Assembly: GCA_025617745.1 (NCBI GenBank)
Contig: CM046864.1
Span: forward strand, 29,739,162 to 29,803,161
DNA from: Heliocidaris erythrogramma
Taxonomy: Eukaryota > Echinodermata > Echinoidea > Camarodonta > Echinometridae
Reading direction: 5' to 3'
Length of the DNA: 64,000 bases
In this document: in pieces, positions 12,453 to 25,000 of the stretch
Numbering within the stretch: position 1 is the stretch's first letter
Layout: every line of letters begins with the position of its first letter
Position numbers and translations under genes: made by a program
Notes under the pieces: model-generated
The model's database searches: none
Told to the model about the DNA's origin: nothing
What the model saw: the letters and a program-made list of their open reading frames with translations, nothing else

Positions 12453-13259
12453 TTCTGCTTGTTCACAGTATTCTTGTACACTGTGAAACAAATAGTGATC
12501 ATATTCTTTTTGTAATTTTCTGTTATCTGTATTTTAATATGTTTCGATAATATGACTACTCATATAATGCTATATTTGCATTTATTGTATTTTATGTCTA
12601 TGTGCAGTCCTTTGATTAGGGCATAAATAGTAATGAAAGGTCATAATTTACCTACTGACATACACACAAACACGCACACCCCCACACATAAAAGATAATC
12701 AGACATTTCAGGTGTCTTTAGCAAAATGTTTAGGGTCGAACATTTGAAAGGAGACACATTTTCTTTACATATTAGTTTAAAAGGAAGAGGGATCACGGGC
12801 CATTTGTGGCGCTCTAAATCCGCCACTACAGGTTTAAAGGTTACACATGTGGCAGTGTGTGTGTCCTGATATGTGGTCTATTGCATACAAATACAAATAT
12901 GGTTGATTCAAACACAATCTTTGATCTTTACATGTGGTTAAATGTTATGTTGCGTTAGATAACAATGCTTTTTTTCCGAGATCCCATAAGTCCTTTTTTT
13001 GCCAAAAAATGGTTGATTATATATGAACTGCACGTCTTTTATAAGAGGAAAAAGTGAAACTAACAAAACTAGCATAAGATAAAAAAGAGTACAAAAAAAT
13101 TTACCAAAAAAAAACCCAACAAAAACGAAACAAAATTTGAAAAAAAAAGATGACAAACGAAAGCAAAGAAAAATTATATACTCAAATATGATTTATTCAA
13201 TTATGAATCATGATTATGAATTCACATGATTAAGAATTCACACGAAAAGATACTCATGA
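12453..13259. other. Non-coding; no feature recognised
   Basis: AT-rich DNA with a CA-rich patch (about 12660-12690) and an A-rich stretch (13080-13150). No exon is supported. Confidence 0.45.
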
Positions 13260-13453
13260 CAGCGGCGTATCCAAGCTGTCCCAATAGGGGGGGGGGGGAG
13301 GGCGCCAGGAATTATTGATCGCCGTCATGTGGGAGAAATTTTTGCTTCTGAAGAAGGGCTGAGATGCAAAATAGTGCTATATAGTGCTATATTTTTTTTT
13401 ACGACGGCCAATAGGGGGGGGGGCGCCTGTTGCGCCCCCTGGATACGCCACTG
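13260..13453. mobile_element. Short hAT-like MITE
   Basis: The element begins CAGCGGCGTATCCAAG and ends CTGGATACGCCACTG, the same terminal motif as the element at 977-1709. A short CATGA occurs at both flanks (13255-13259 and 13454-13458), possibly the remainder of an 8-bp duplication. The interior has poly-G runs and no coding sequence. Confidence 0.6.
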
Positions 13454-14439
13454 CATGATATCTAGAAGAGAAAAGAAATCAGCTTTCAATGAGGCCAGTC
13501 AGCATTAGGGTTTTGACTGTTAAGTATGACAAGTTATATTTCCATATTTCTCATTTCCTTTGAACTGCAATACGCAAATACGGCTCCTTTTCCTGGTTCC
13601 CAAACAAAAAGAACCTTGTATGTGTGAGTATGTGATGGTGTGTGTTTACATGTTTACGCATTCAAACCGATGACATCGAACAAAGAGAACAACGGGTCAT
13701 CGGTAGTAATTCAATAGGTCATCGGTTGTCAACAATTGGTGAGGTTTATTCTGTCAATGAATTTTGTGACGCAATTCAATAGTGGAGTCATGGGTTGAAA
13801 TTCGAACAATAGAAAACATAGATACATGTGTATGTATGTGTTAGAATCAGTATGTCTGTATGAACACCGAGAATAATATCTTCGAGTCTGATTCAGTGTG
13901 GACTTGAATTTGTCCACATGTACAGTATACCCTCACTTCAAAGCAGTTTCGTTACCCAAGCACTAAATCGTTAAGTAACGTGGAGTTCTGGTACAGGCGA
14001 ATATTTGTTTATTCTCATGTGAAAGAATAGCTTAGTAGCAAATCAAAGTGTCAAATGAAAAAGATAACTATTGAATCCCCTTCGAATTCTATATATTACT
14101 GTAGTTATATTGGACCAAATTTTGATGTCACATGTGTGAGAGCGGACATTGCTATGCTACAAGAATTATTTATCTTTGAAAAAAAAACCTTCCCCATGTT
14201 GATAATCAATGCACCATTATCACGAGGAAAATTCGTGAAAGTCCAAGCGTTGTTGTGTTTCAAATAATGCTATCTCAAGGAAACACATGGCCTTGACCGT
14301 ATGTTTCAAGATGCCTATTAGTTTTTCATTTTTGTCATTTCTGAATTTTTCTTCATGAAAATAAAGAGAATTTGCAGAGTCATTTTCCGCGATCGAATAT
14401 GAGTATTTGATTCAGGGCATACCCGACGGGCACTCGCGG
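13454..14439. other. Downstream flank of the ARM-TIR-SAM gene
   Basis: This probably includes the 3' untranslated region of the minus-strand gene that ends at 14440. An AATAAA on the minus strand is not obvious close to the stop. No other gene is seen. Confidence 0.35.
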
Positions 14440-14795
14440 CTATATAATCTTGTCTAATAACCGCTTGAACCTTACAAGTTCCAAAGTGGTCTTGAGTCCA
14501 AACTCCGACTCCATTTTCCTGTAGAACACAAGCGGTGCAGACATTGCCATCTCTTTTAGACCTAAGAGATCCTCGCCATCCCATCCTTTAAACCATGGCG
14601 TCAACCGCGGAAAGCCGTTCTCTTCGATCCAGTAAAGAGCCTGTTGGTTGGACCATTTGATCACGTTGTTGCTACAGACTGGTGCAAGTCCTTTCCAGCT
14701 CGAGGTAGGTACGCCCGTGAATCCACCATTTATCCTTTGCTGAGGCACGTCTGGAGATTTTTCACTGGCGGTTCCCGCCATAACGGCAGTGCCTT
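14440..14795 (-). CDS. ARM-TIR-SAM exon 11 (SAM and stop)
   Basis: The acceptor AATTCTAG is followed by AA, completing a Glu codon. After a linker (GTAVMAGTASEKSPDVPQ) comes a SAM-like domain: VIKWSNQQALYWIEENGF, PWFKGWDGEDLLGL and LELVRFKRLLDKII, then stop TAG at 14442-14440. SAM domains form oligomers in related TIR adaptors. Confidence 0.88.
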
Positions 14796-17700
14796 CTAGA
14801 ATTATTGCAAGGATATGAGGTAGAATATATTATGGAGGGAAAACATGGTGCCTTTCTTGTAGCTTATGGCAGCGTAGTTCCTTGCGAATAGTTACTGTAA
14901 AATGGATTTTGCATTCACATACATAATTCAAAAAGTCCGGTATTTTTTTTTTGATAGGGGCCGAACCTTGGAATTTTGTGTAGCGTTCCATTCCGATGAT
15001 AATACTGAATTTTAGATTTGCGGAAGTGTTATTTTCAGAAAGAGAAGGCCACTTTCGCACCAGTAGCAAATCATAAATGTACAACATTAGTAGATCTTAA
15101 AGGTAATCAAAACATTATCTGTTTTAGATACATTTTTTTTCTTTTAGAAATATGAGCAAATTATATACGCTTATGAGTCAATGTGACACTGACTTTATAT
15201 GAACCAATGATGCGGGAAAGAAGAAGTGGTATGCAAATCAAAATAAAATCTTTTTGAAGATCTGTTGAATCTGAAGAAAAACAAGGGGAAGAGTGTTTGA
15301 GATCGAAGGACCTACTTTAATTGGGAGCTTATGGGTGCCACAGTTAAAACTTCATAAATTGGTAGCCTACATCTATCAGCGAGTATGGAATCATTGTCTT
15401 ACCGTCAGTGTCTCCCCCTCGTTCCTCATCTGACGGTGGTTCTTCGACAACGCACTTGTCCGCATCAACACCACCATTACCTGGTCGAGATCCCGAGGAC
15501 CTACACCCTCGATTGGCCAATTCTCGTATTAACAGGTGCCCATTCTTTTTGACTAGCTCCAGGGCGTACATTTCGATGTAAAACTTTGTGCCCAGCATGG
15601 CCCCCAGCCAGCCGTTAGGGTCGTATCCATTCTGCATCTTCAAAGGCACTATAGGTTTTCGTAGCTTGTAGGTGTATTCAGCCTCTAAAGTTCCGTTCGG
15701 GGGAAATATTTGTACAAATTGCAATGATGTATTTTCATGACAATAATATTTGGATATATGAATCACGTCTATCATGAAGGTACAACGTACTAAATACCAC
15801 GGACGTAGACACGCATAATTCTCCATTGTTAGTAGGGGATGATCTATTCATCATCCCCCCACTAACAATAGAAGGTGTGTTCGTATCTACGCCACTGCTA
15901 AATACTATCGTTACTCTGATTTTAGCCGGGATTCCATGATAGGAGGTAAAGCAAACAATGAATTTCTTACTAATTCCCTTCACCAGGGTCGAGACTTGTA
16001 AAGATAATGTCTTTATTATGCGCTTAGGATGTTGGTATTGTGGCAGAGAACTGTGTATTTTGTGGCCCATTGTCAAATGTATTATCGAATAGATAATGAC
16101 GTTATCATTACATCTACAACTCAGAATATATTTATGCCTCCCCAAATTGATGTTTGCTCTCCTTTTAAAAAAATATTAGCACGTCCCTCTTCCCTTCCTT
16201 TTGAAATACTCTCCCCCATCTCTCTGATTTTTCTCAGTATCAATACCACCTTTAGTGTTTCTATGTGCACAACAGAGGATTTTCTTTTATGTGCATAGAT
16301 TCACAGATACATTCATTTGGAAATCCCATATTCATATCCAACAAGCCTGTTCGGAAAGAAAAATAAATTATTGTTCAGCACACAAAAAACAGAGCAGTCA
16401 GGTCCAATGTCCATTATACAGCGTTTTGTCACTACTGTCCAAGAACTGCCAGGAGGAGGCGTGTACAAATCACAAGGCATCACGTTGAAACACTATCGAA
16501 AAATCCCCCAGAATAGAACAAAAATCCATTGTTGGCAATAATTTCGCCAGGCCATTCCAACCGATCTCACATTGATAGTTTATTTATTCCTATTACCACA
16601 ACGTATGCGCCATCTTTCGGCAGTGCCTTGAAATTAGCCACATCCGGCTATTTTTGAGAGACAATATCAGTGATAGTGGTAGTAAGAGACGGAGGGAGAT
16701 AAACATCGTTTTGGGAGACATATTCGTGATACCATGCATTGCTCATTTTCCCTGCCGATTGGTTTGAATAAAGGAGAAGAACGTACCGGTTCGACAAGCT
16801 GGGCTGTCTTTGTACTTCTCTGAGAAACAGAGGATAACCACGGCTGCATTCTCCACTGCGTGGGCCATCGCTTCCAATGTCGACCCGCCTGCCAGAAATG
16901 TAAAACAGGTTAGACTGCATTTAATATCCTGTATCTTTTTATTACCCAATGTACAGTGTGAGTCAAAAAAACTGTTATACACTATGAACATGGCGAACAA
17001 ATAAGCGGACAAAATATACATCTCCTCATTGTACCCTCAACAAATGCTCTGGTGGACAAAAGAACATCCCTTGATTGCTATTATGTAAAAGTATGTATAA
17101 CAGGTGTCACATGCATATTCACCTGTTCTACTTATTTGACAGAATAGCAATGAAGGGATGTTCTTTTGTCTACCGGAGCAATTGTGGAGGGTACAATGAG
17201 GAGCTGTATATTTTGTCCGCTCTCTTTGTCATCGTGTTCATAGTGACACTTTCTGAGTAATGTTTTTAAAATGTGGGATTAACAGAGTATTTTTTTTTTA
17301 GCATGTATGGATAGAGTATATATTCTTTCGTTGTTTGATAACATTTGTTTCAATGTTGCTGTTACGGTTGAGTGCACAACAGCCATTGTTTGAAAGATAG
17401 TCAAATCTCATTTGCGCCAAGTCGTATGATTACCTGCTGAAACAGAAAAAACAACATTCCCTCAAACAATGAGCGTAATGTTTATGCATATGTTCAATCA
17501 AGACAAATAAACATGAGAACAAATAAATAAAAAAATGAATAAATAAAGCCAGAAATCATAACATTTAGTGATCTTTACTGAAAAGTCCTTTTTCATAGTC
17601 ATTTTTGGGCACTTGGACATAGCTTTCAATCTTCAAATCTGCAGGTGGGCTGCTGTACACCTAAGACCTCATGAACCCCCAGACGAAGAAACCTATGGGT

Positions 17701-19007
17701 GCAAGTCTGGAGATCTTGGGGGCCATTCCACAGGTTCGCCTAACGCTATGACTCAATGGTCATTACAAAAGGCTTTCGTGCTCATTGTGCAGTGGAATCC
17801 AAGTCAGGCGAGGCATTCTTGATGTTGGCGCAAATGGTTTTTCACCCAGACACATTAATTGATTCCTATCTAGTAAATTCATTACTGATTCCCCACAAAT
17901 GTGGTATCAAATAAAACTGGAAGAATTATTCTTTCTAACTGTGGTACAAGAATTATGATATTTATATCATATCTGTAATATAAGCATTTAATTTTTTTCT
18001 GACTCGCACTGTAGAATACTATGCAGTTGCTCTCTACCATAGCTTTAGGGATCATTTAGTTTTAGTAGGTTGCTTTTTGACTAGTATTGCTTGCAATCAG
18101 TTCATTCTGATGTTTTAAAATGAAATGAACATGATATAATTCTTACACCATATGGGTATCCAAAATACCATTTGGCAATAGAATATATCGTTACGGAGAC
18201 ATTACTTTTTCCTTTCTAGTGAGTAGTTAATAAAGACAAGTACTTTTTCAGGTATAGAGCTCTTTTCCAGTTACTGGTATGACACATTTACCAGTGTATT
18301 ACCAATCATTTGGATGGAAATCATTTGGATGGAAATCATTTGGATGGAATGGAAATTCTAACTTATACTACACAATCTCGATCCTCTCCATTGTGAACAT
18401 TCCAGCCAGTTACCATTTACAGCCATACAAATGTATTTGATGATTTATATGGAATGAAATGCCCATTAGTTCAAATAGGCACAAAACGAAAACCAGTCCA
18501 TATTTTCACAAAACCATTGTCAGTACAAGTTCACCGACTTCCCATTGAAATGCATGTTAAGTTTAATACAAGTGTTTCTGTGGGATGTCTGTGAACTTAA
18601 TAATGGTTTGTAGAAAAATTCTTTATGAATAATTATTTCTGATACCCATTTGCTCGACGTCGATCCAAACATCGAATCCATGGGCTTTCAAGAGGTCATT
18701 GATAGCCAGTATCTCTTTTTGAACATCCCATTGGTAGCTGAGCATGACGTAGTTCGCCAACGGTTTCGTTCCTCCGCTTAACAATGTCGAGCCTTTACCA
18801 ACTTTCCCGCCCTTTCCATTGGTGGCGCCCTTTAGGAAGGAAAAAGTCAATTGACGCTTATTAAAAAGAAACGGAATGGTTTTCCCTCTTGACATATGGA
18901 TCATTAATGCATACAACCATGCACTTTAAAAAAAAAAATGACAATTATCAGGGATACAGTGCTATCATTGAATGTAGATCTTTTCAGAGTTTCCCATATA
19001 TGTATAC

Positions 19008-19042
<35 letters not shown>

Positions 19043-22000
19043 AGTTTGTTTAGCATTATGTCCGAGGACATTTTCGGACAGAGAACAAAAAAAAAATCAT
19101 GACAACAATGGTCCTCGGAAGCCGGACAATAGTCCTCGAACGTCGAACAATGAATTTGTGCCTTTGTGCCATTTGCGTCGACTGTCCGAGGACGGAGAAA
19201 CAATTGAGGAACAATACTTGTCCTCGGAAGTAAAGCAATACAAGACGGTGTGTGTGTGTGTGTGTGGGTGTGTGTGTGTATGGGGTGTGTATGTGGGTGT
19301 GCGTATATGATTTATGTTATTTTATCACAAATCATGTAATCAAAATCTTAAGATAATGTATACATGCGTATCAAGTTTAGTTACTACTTAAAAATAGAAG
19401 TCATCCAATTATATCTCTGTTTTACCAACTAGCTTTATCCATGAAATATTCTAAAAACTCGATCATTTATTTTATGTATGTGGTATTAATCATGCAAATC
19501 ATGCAAATATATATTTATATATGTATATATACATATTGCAAAAGAAAGCTATTCGTTTATGTGCAGGTGGTGGATTTTATGATCATGCAGACCCATTGTT
19601 TTATCGATTCAATACGTTGAAAATTGACGATATTCATACTTTTCAAATTGCTTTTTTTATGTATCGGTTCCACTTCCGTCAACTTCCAAGTACGTTTGAT
19701 CATATGTTTTGCTTAAACTCTGCAATACATAAGTATCCTACAAGAATTTCTTCATATATTCATATTATACAGTTAGAAACCCAATAACCTCACTTGCTCA
19801 TAAATCGATAAAACATGTTGGTCCTGACATATGGAATAATATACCTTTAAATATACGATGTCATCCTACAATATAACCAGGTTTAAAAATGAATTTAAAA
19901 CATGTATTTTAACCCGGTATCAAAATGCACAATAATTGCGTTATTTTTGGTCTCGTCTTTGTCCCCCTCCCATTCGAATTCCACTTGACTTCTTATTGCA
20001 TTTGCAATCCAGTAGAATTTACAATGTACGATTTTATTTTATTGTAGTGTATTGATCTCGATGTACGACTGACATTTAATAAGTATGTAATTATGACACG
20101 CTCTTTACTATTTGTGAACCCCATTTAAATAATCGTTGTATGTATATGTATATGTATATGCATATATATGTGTATGTATATGTATATGTATGCAAGGTTT
20201 ATACTTTAAAGGGGGACTTTATCATTTCTTGAGGGGCGTTACTTTCAAGCCTTAGGCTTATGACTAACCCCTCCCATGCTATGACTGTTTTATTATTTTG
20301 TTGATATGTCATTTCGTATTTGATGCATGGAAAAATAAAATCAATCAATCAATATTCCGAAATATACGGAGGCTGATCATGAAATCTGTCATTATGTTTT
20401 GGTCCTCAGATCGACTTCTTCAGTACTTTATTAATTAGTGAATCTGCAAAGCTACGAAAAAGGCGGTAGATAATTGAAGCAGCCATAAGAAAGAACTAAA
20501 CTGGAAAACATCTTGCCAAATATGATAATAGCATGGATTGCAATATTGTTTCATCAGCGTTTAATTAATTATAAAGGCAAGTCAAACCTATTTGTCCCCT
20601 AGTGAATACACCCAAGATTCTGATAGGCCTATATCTGATTATTGTATAAAGTTGACAAGCCTGCAATCATGACAATAGCTTGGATAAGGTAAAATATCGG
20701 GAACAGTGATTATCTTACTCTCAAAATTATGTTTAATACCCCAGTATACTTGGTAACGTATGGGACGGTCAACCGAATAACTTGGGCTTGTTTTTAGCCA
20801 AAATGCTCAATCATTAATCGGATTATAAACAAAAAAACTAAGTTACCTGTTTTGCCAGCTGATCAGGAGTGAGGGCTCCAACATTCCACAAGATAGCTTT
20901 GCACTGTCGTAAATTTTCCTCGTCCTTTACAAACCGTCGAACAGCTACATAAAAAGAACAGTATTCTTAATTATGCTATCCGCAAAAACATGTAATAATA
21001 ATGATAACAATAATAATAATAAAAAAAGGATATAGGATTTCCCGTCCATTTAAACACATGATCTTGCACATCTCATGGTCACTTCCGTTTTTGGTCATGC
21101 ATGTTCGATGTTTGTTCAATAAGTTTTGTCATATTGCATCCAATTTCATCATCCCCGTCCACCAAAGTATAGCCTTTAATCGAGGCGATGTGCTGCTTTT
21201 TTGATCCCCTGGTCGATCCTCGAAAACCCGCGAATCATCCTCATTGCACGGGAAGTCTTGCTCAGCACATACCTCTACGCACAGCCTCTACGCACCCGTC
21301 AACGTTACTTGTTGTTTTCTTATTTTTAACTTTGAAAATTTTCGTAAATTTTCTACGAAAATCTTTCATGAATAATTCAGTTCCTAGTAGAGAAAATGAA
21401 CCAATGAATAGCTTCTGTGACTTGGCGTGAAGAGACCGCTCAGCTGATTCAAAACACGGGGAAAGTGATAATTTGTTATCGCAAATAGGACATGATAATT
21501 TCTACATAAGAAAAGTACCACTGTTGACTATGTTCTTTTTGAAAAATTAACAAATATCTATTTGTGAGCTGACTTTTTATCAAGAGAAAAGAAAAGTATA
21601 CATAATTTTAGCTTTATCCTGCTATCTACCCTTTTTTGTCCCCACTGAATAATGGGAGAGCTCAGTCTTTTCCGTTATATACGGTTCCTTTTATTTGATT
21701 GGTTACACGCGCTGAACAATAGAGTTTAGTGTTTACGTTTGAATCTAGCTGTGTGTTAAAAACGTAACGAGTCGTACTGCCCTATTTGGAAGGTTGTTGA
21801 ATGATGCATACAGTCTCGGTCGTCTTGAATATATGGATATTAATGACGTTGACGGGTGATAAAAGGCGGCGTGCAGCAAGCTGCACGCTTGTGTCGACTT
21901 CCCGCGCAATCAGAGGACTATTCCGAGCGTTTCGAGGATCGACTAGGAGATCGACAGAGCAGCAAAGCCGCCTTGATTGAAGGCTAACCAAAGTACGACT

Positions 22001-25000
22001 GCATTAATCAATTTCGTCATTTTGCAATTAATTTCTCTAAAGCGTCTTTGTTTGATTGGATTTCTTGTCTCGACAACTGACATGACATGAAAGTAATAAT
22101 GTCGGTACACATACATCAATTAATGAGAAAGCACATATGAATTTTGAAAACGGATGTCTGTTTCGTCCTTTGATTGTTTTAGTTCAATGTTATGCCTATC
22201 AGACGAATTTGGATGAAACTCCTTTGAAATTGATACCACAAAGACGGATTCGATCATTACATCCTGCAGCGGATCGCTACGTAATACGAATACGTATGAA
22301 ATTAGGACAAAGACTGAAGTGAACAATGATGAAATTGAATGAAAAAAGTTTTAAATGAACAGGGAAGACCTATTGTAGTAGCAATAGAAGTTGTCTGTCA
22401 CTTTTTAACCCCATGCCTACGGAAACCGGATGGTCCCTGAAGTTAGCTTATGGAATGAGAGAATTTAGTAGTCAACAGGTTAACTTCCGTTTTTCATTCA
22501 ATTTCATCATTTTTCACCTTAACTTCGTCCGGAGAACAATGACAAAGTTAATTCAGTCATTTGTCATCCAAGTTGGTCAAAGGGCAATCAATTCCACTAA
22601 AAAAATATTCATTCTAATCCGTCTCACCTGATGATCCGTTGCAGAATTTAATAATCAAATGTGTTTTTTGCAATCAATTTTAAAAGAGTTTCATTCAAAT
22701 TCGTCGGAGAAACAAGATACTGAACTAAAACCATCCAAAAAACAAACAAACCCTTTTTTCATAATTAAAATATGCTTCCTCATTTATTGAATACATTATA
22801 TGAAAAAGTGAAGAAAAGCTTTTCATTTTCATGTGTACCGACGGTTTTTTCATAAATATTTTGTCAAATTTCAAGACAAGAAAGCAAATACAATTTATTT
22901 ATATAGCAAGCGTACAAGTGACGAATTCGAATGACTCTTTGACAAAGATTGATTGGTGCAATCGTATGTTGGCAGCCGGAGATGACGACATAGGATGCAA
23001 AATGATGAAATGGATTGAAAAAAAAGGTAGAAAATGAATGACAAAAGGCGAAATTTAGCATGAAATGTGTAATATCACGAAGTTTCTGGACGAAATTGAA
23101 TGAAAAAAAGTGTTGATTCAACATAATTGGAAACCTTCTAAACTCACATTCATCATTATTAATATCCCTATCAATTTCACTATAGTTATCATCGTAATCA
23201 TAATCTTTTTAATTTTTATCATCACTATCACCAGTACCAATATTACATGAGCAACTTCAGTATCATTTTCTTTACCAACATCAATATCATTATCATTATA
23301 AATATTGTCATCACCCTTATCGACATCATTATTATTATCAACATCATCATCACTGATATCAATGATAAAAATGTCACCATTATCATCATCTTCATTATCG
23401 CCATCATTATTGTCATCATAATGATCATCCTCTTCCTCCTCATCAGTGTTCTGACTGACCTTCCATGCACCGCTTTTCCTTCTTGATGTCATCCTTGTTG
23501 TCCTGATTGAAGGAGAGTACCCATAAGGTTTGGAGAGCTTCTTTCCTTTCATCGTCCCATCCGTTCATCATTGAGCCAAGATGGGGAAGGATTCCCGCTT
23601 GAACCAGCTTCCTCTAAAATGGTACCACAAAAGAAGTAAAACAAAAATTAAAGAAAAAAGAAGAAATCTCAACTACTTCCCCATTTACCCTTTGCGCGTC
23701 TTTTGGTCATCAGTAGGGTGACCCTTTTAGTTTTCTCTCATAAAAACTAATTTATCTTAATAGTCAATCTCATTATTATCATTGTTTGGTTAAAATATTA
23801 CTTTCTATGGTTAATTAACAATTTAGGAAGAAAGTACATTTTGAATGTTGAGATTTGTTGCAAAAATCAAGAATTTAACCAAAATCTCAAATTGGCAACA
23901 CTAGCCATTGTTAATTCTGTTGCCAAATTGGAAATTTATCATATTGGCATCACAAACCCTTGTTATTATTGTTAAATGAGTAGTTAATTAAATGTATCAA
24001 ATTGGCAATACAAATCTTTTTTTTAAAGATTGTTGACAAATGTTTTAATCTTAAAATGTTAAATTGGCAACACAAGCTTGGGTCAGTCTCAGATTTACTG
24101 TCCTAGAGACAGGAGGTACAGAAAATGTGATCAGGTTACATCACATCAATCCTTTGTATCCACTGGTATTTTCAGCGAAGTTTATGTGCTCGTCATAGAA
24201 GTAAGTGTTATATTTTGTTTTTGAACAAATAATCAAAGTTTTGATGTAGATTTGGTGTATTTTGGAGAACATTATTTTAATGTAGTCCCACATAGGTAAA
24301 ACTCATGTTACCATGTGCCTGAATGTTATGTTCAGTAGTTGTTTGAAAATAGTGGTGGAGGCAAATATATTTTAACTAATTAATTGAATGTAATTTGAAA
24401 TGAACATTTCTATTTGGTTTATATTAATATGTCAAACACAAAATTTGGTAAACAATTGTGATTTGGTTAAGTCAGTAGTACTCTATGAATAACTTGACTA
24501 TTAAATGGTACACACTAGTTGTTTCTTTACACTATTATTTTGGATGGATAAAACAAGAACTGTATACATGTACTTATAAAGAAAATATTTAGTTTACATA
24601 TTGTATTTAACTAGATTGGTGAATAATTAAACATGTAAATAGTTTGGATGAAGAATTATGAATAGGATTGAGTGACCAAGTAATATTTGGGTTTCCAAAT
24701 GGATGTTTGCTTTATTGTATTTTGGGTTGTTTCAAAGCTAACTCAGTTTAATATTGCTAAATACATGTATGTGGGAAATTGAGCATTATGAAAAAGGTTT
24801 CAATGAAATGTAAACATTGTTTCTCGTTATATTGTGATATTATTTTGATCGCAAATTTAAAACATTGGATGGACAATAAAATGGTTTATAAATGTTTATA
24901 TTTTCACAAATATGAAAATATGTATAAGCAAAAAAGGTGAATTTAAAGATTTAACCAGTTAATTTTGGAAATTAAATATTGTCCATTCCAATAAAATTTC

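Noticed and set aside
16029..16541. Plus-strand open frames between exons 9 and 10
   Set aside because: No splice signals or motifs, and they lie within an intron of the minus-strand gene.
17568..17822. Plus-strand gene of 84 residues
   Set aside because: The opposite strand carries mariner transposase signatures (WPPRSPDL, FFVWGFMRS) across the same bases, so the plus-strand frame is a shadow.
23118..23552. Long Asp/Asn-rich or Ile/Met-rich open frames
   Set aside because: They come from an ATC/ATT microsatellite in intron 6. Only 23460-23613 is supported as an exon, by splice sites, phase and armadillo sequence.
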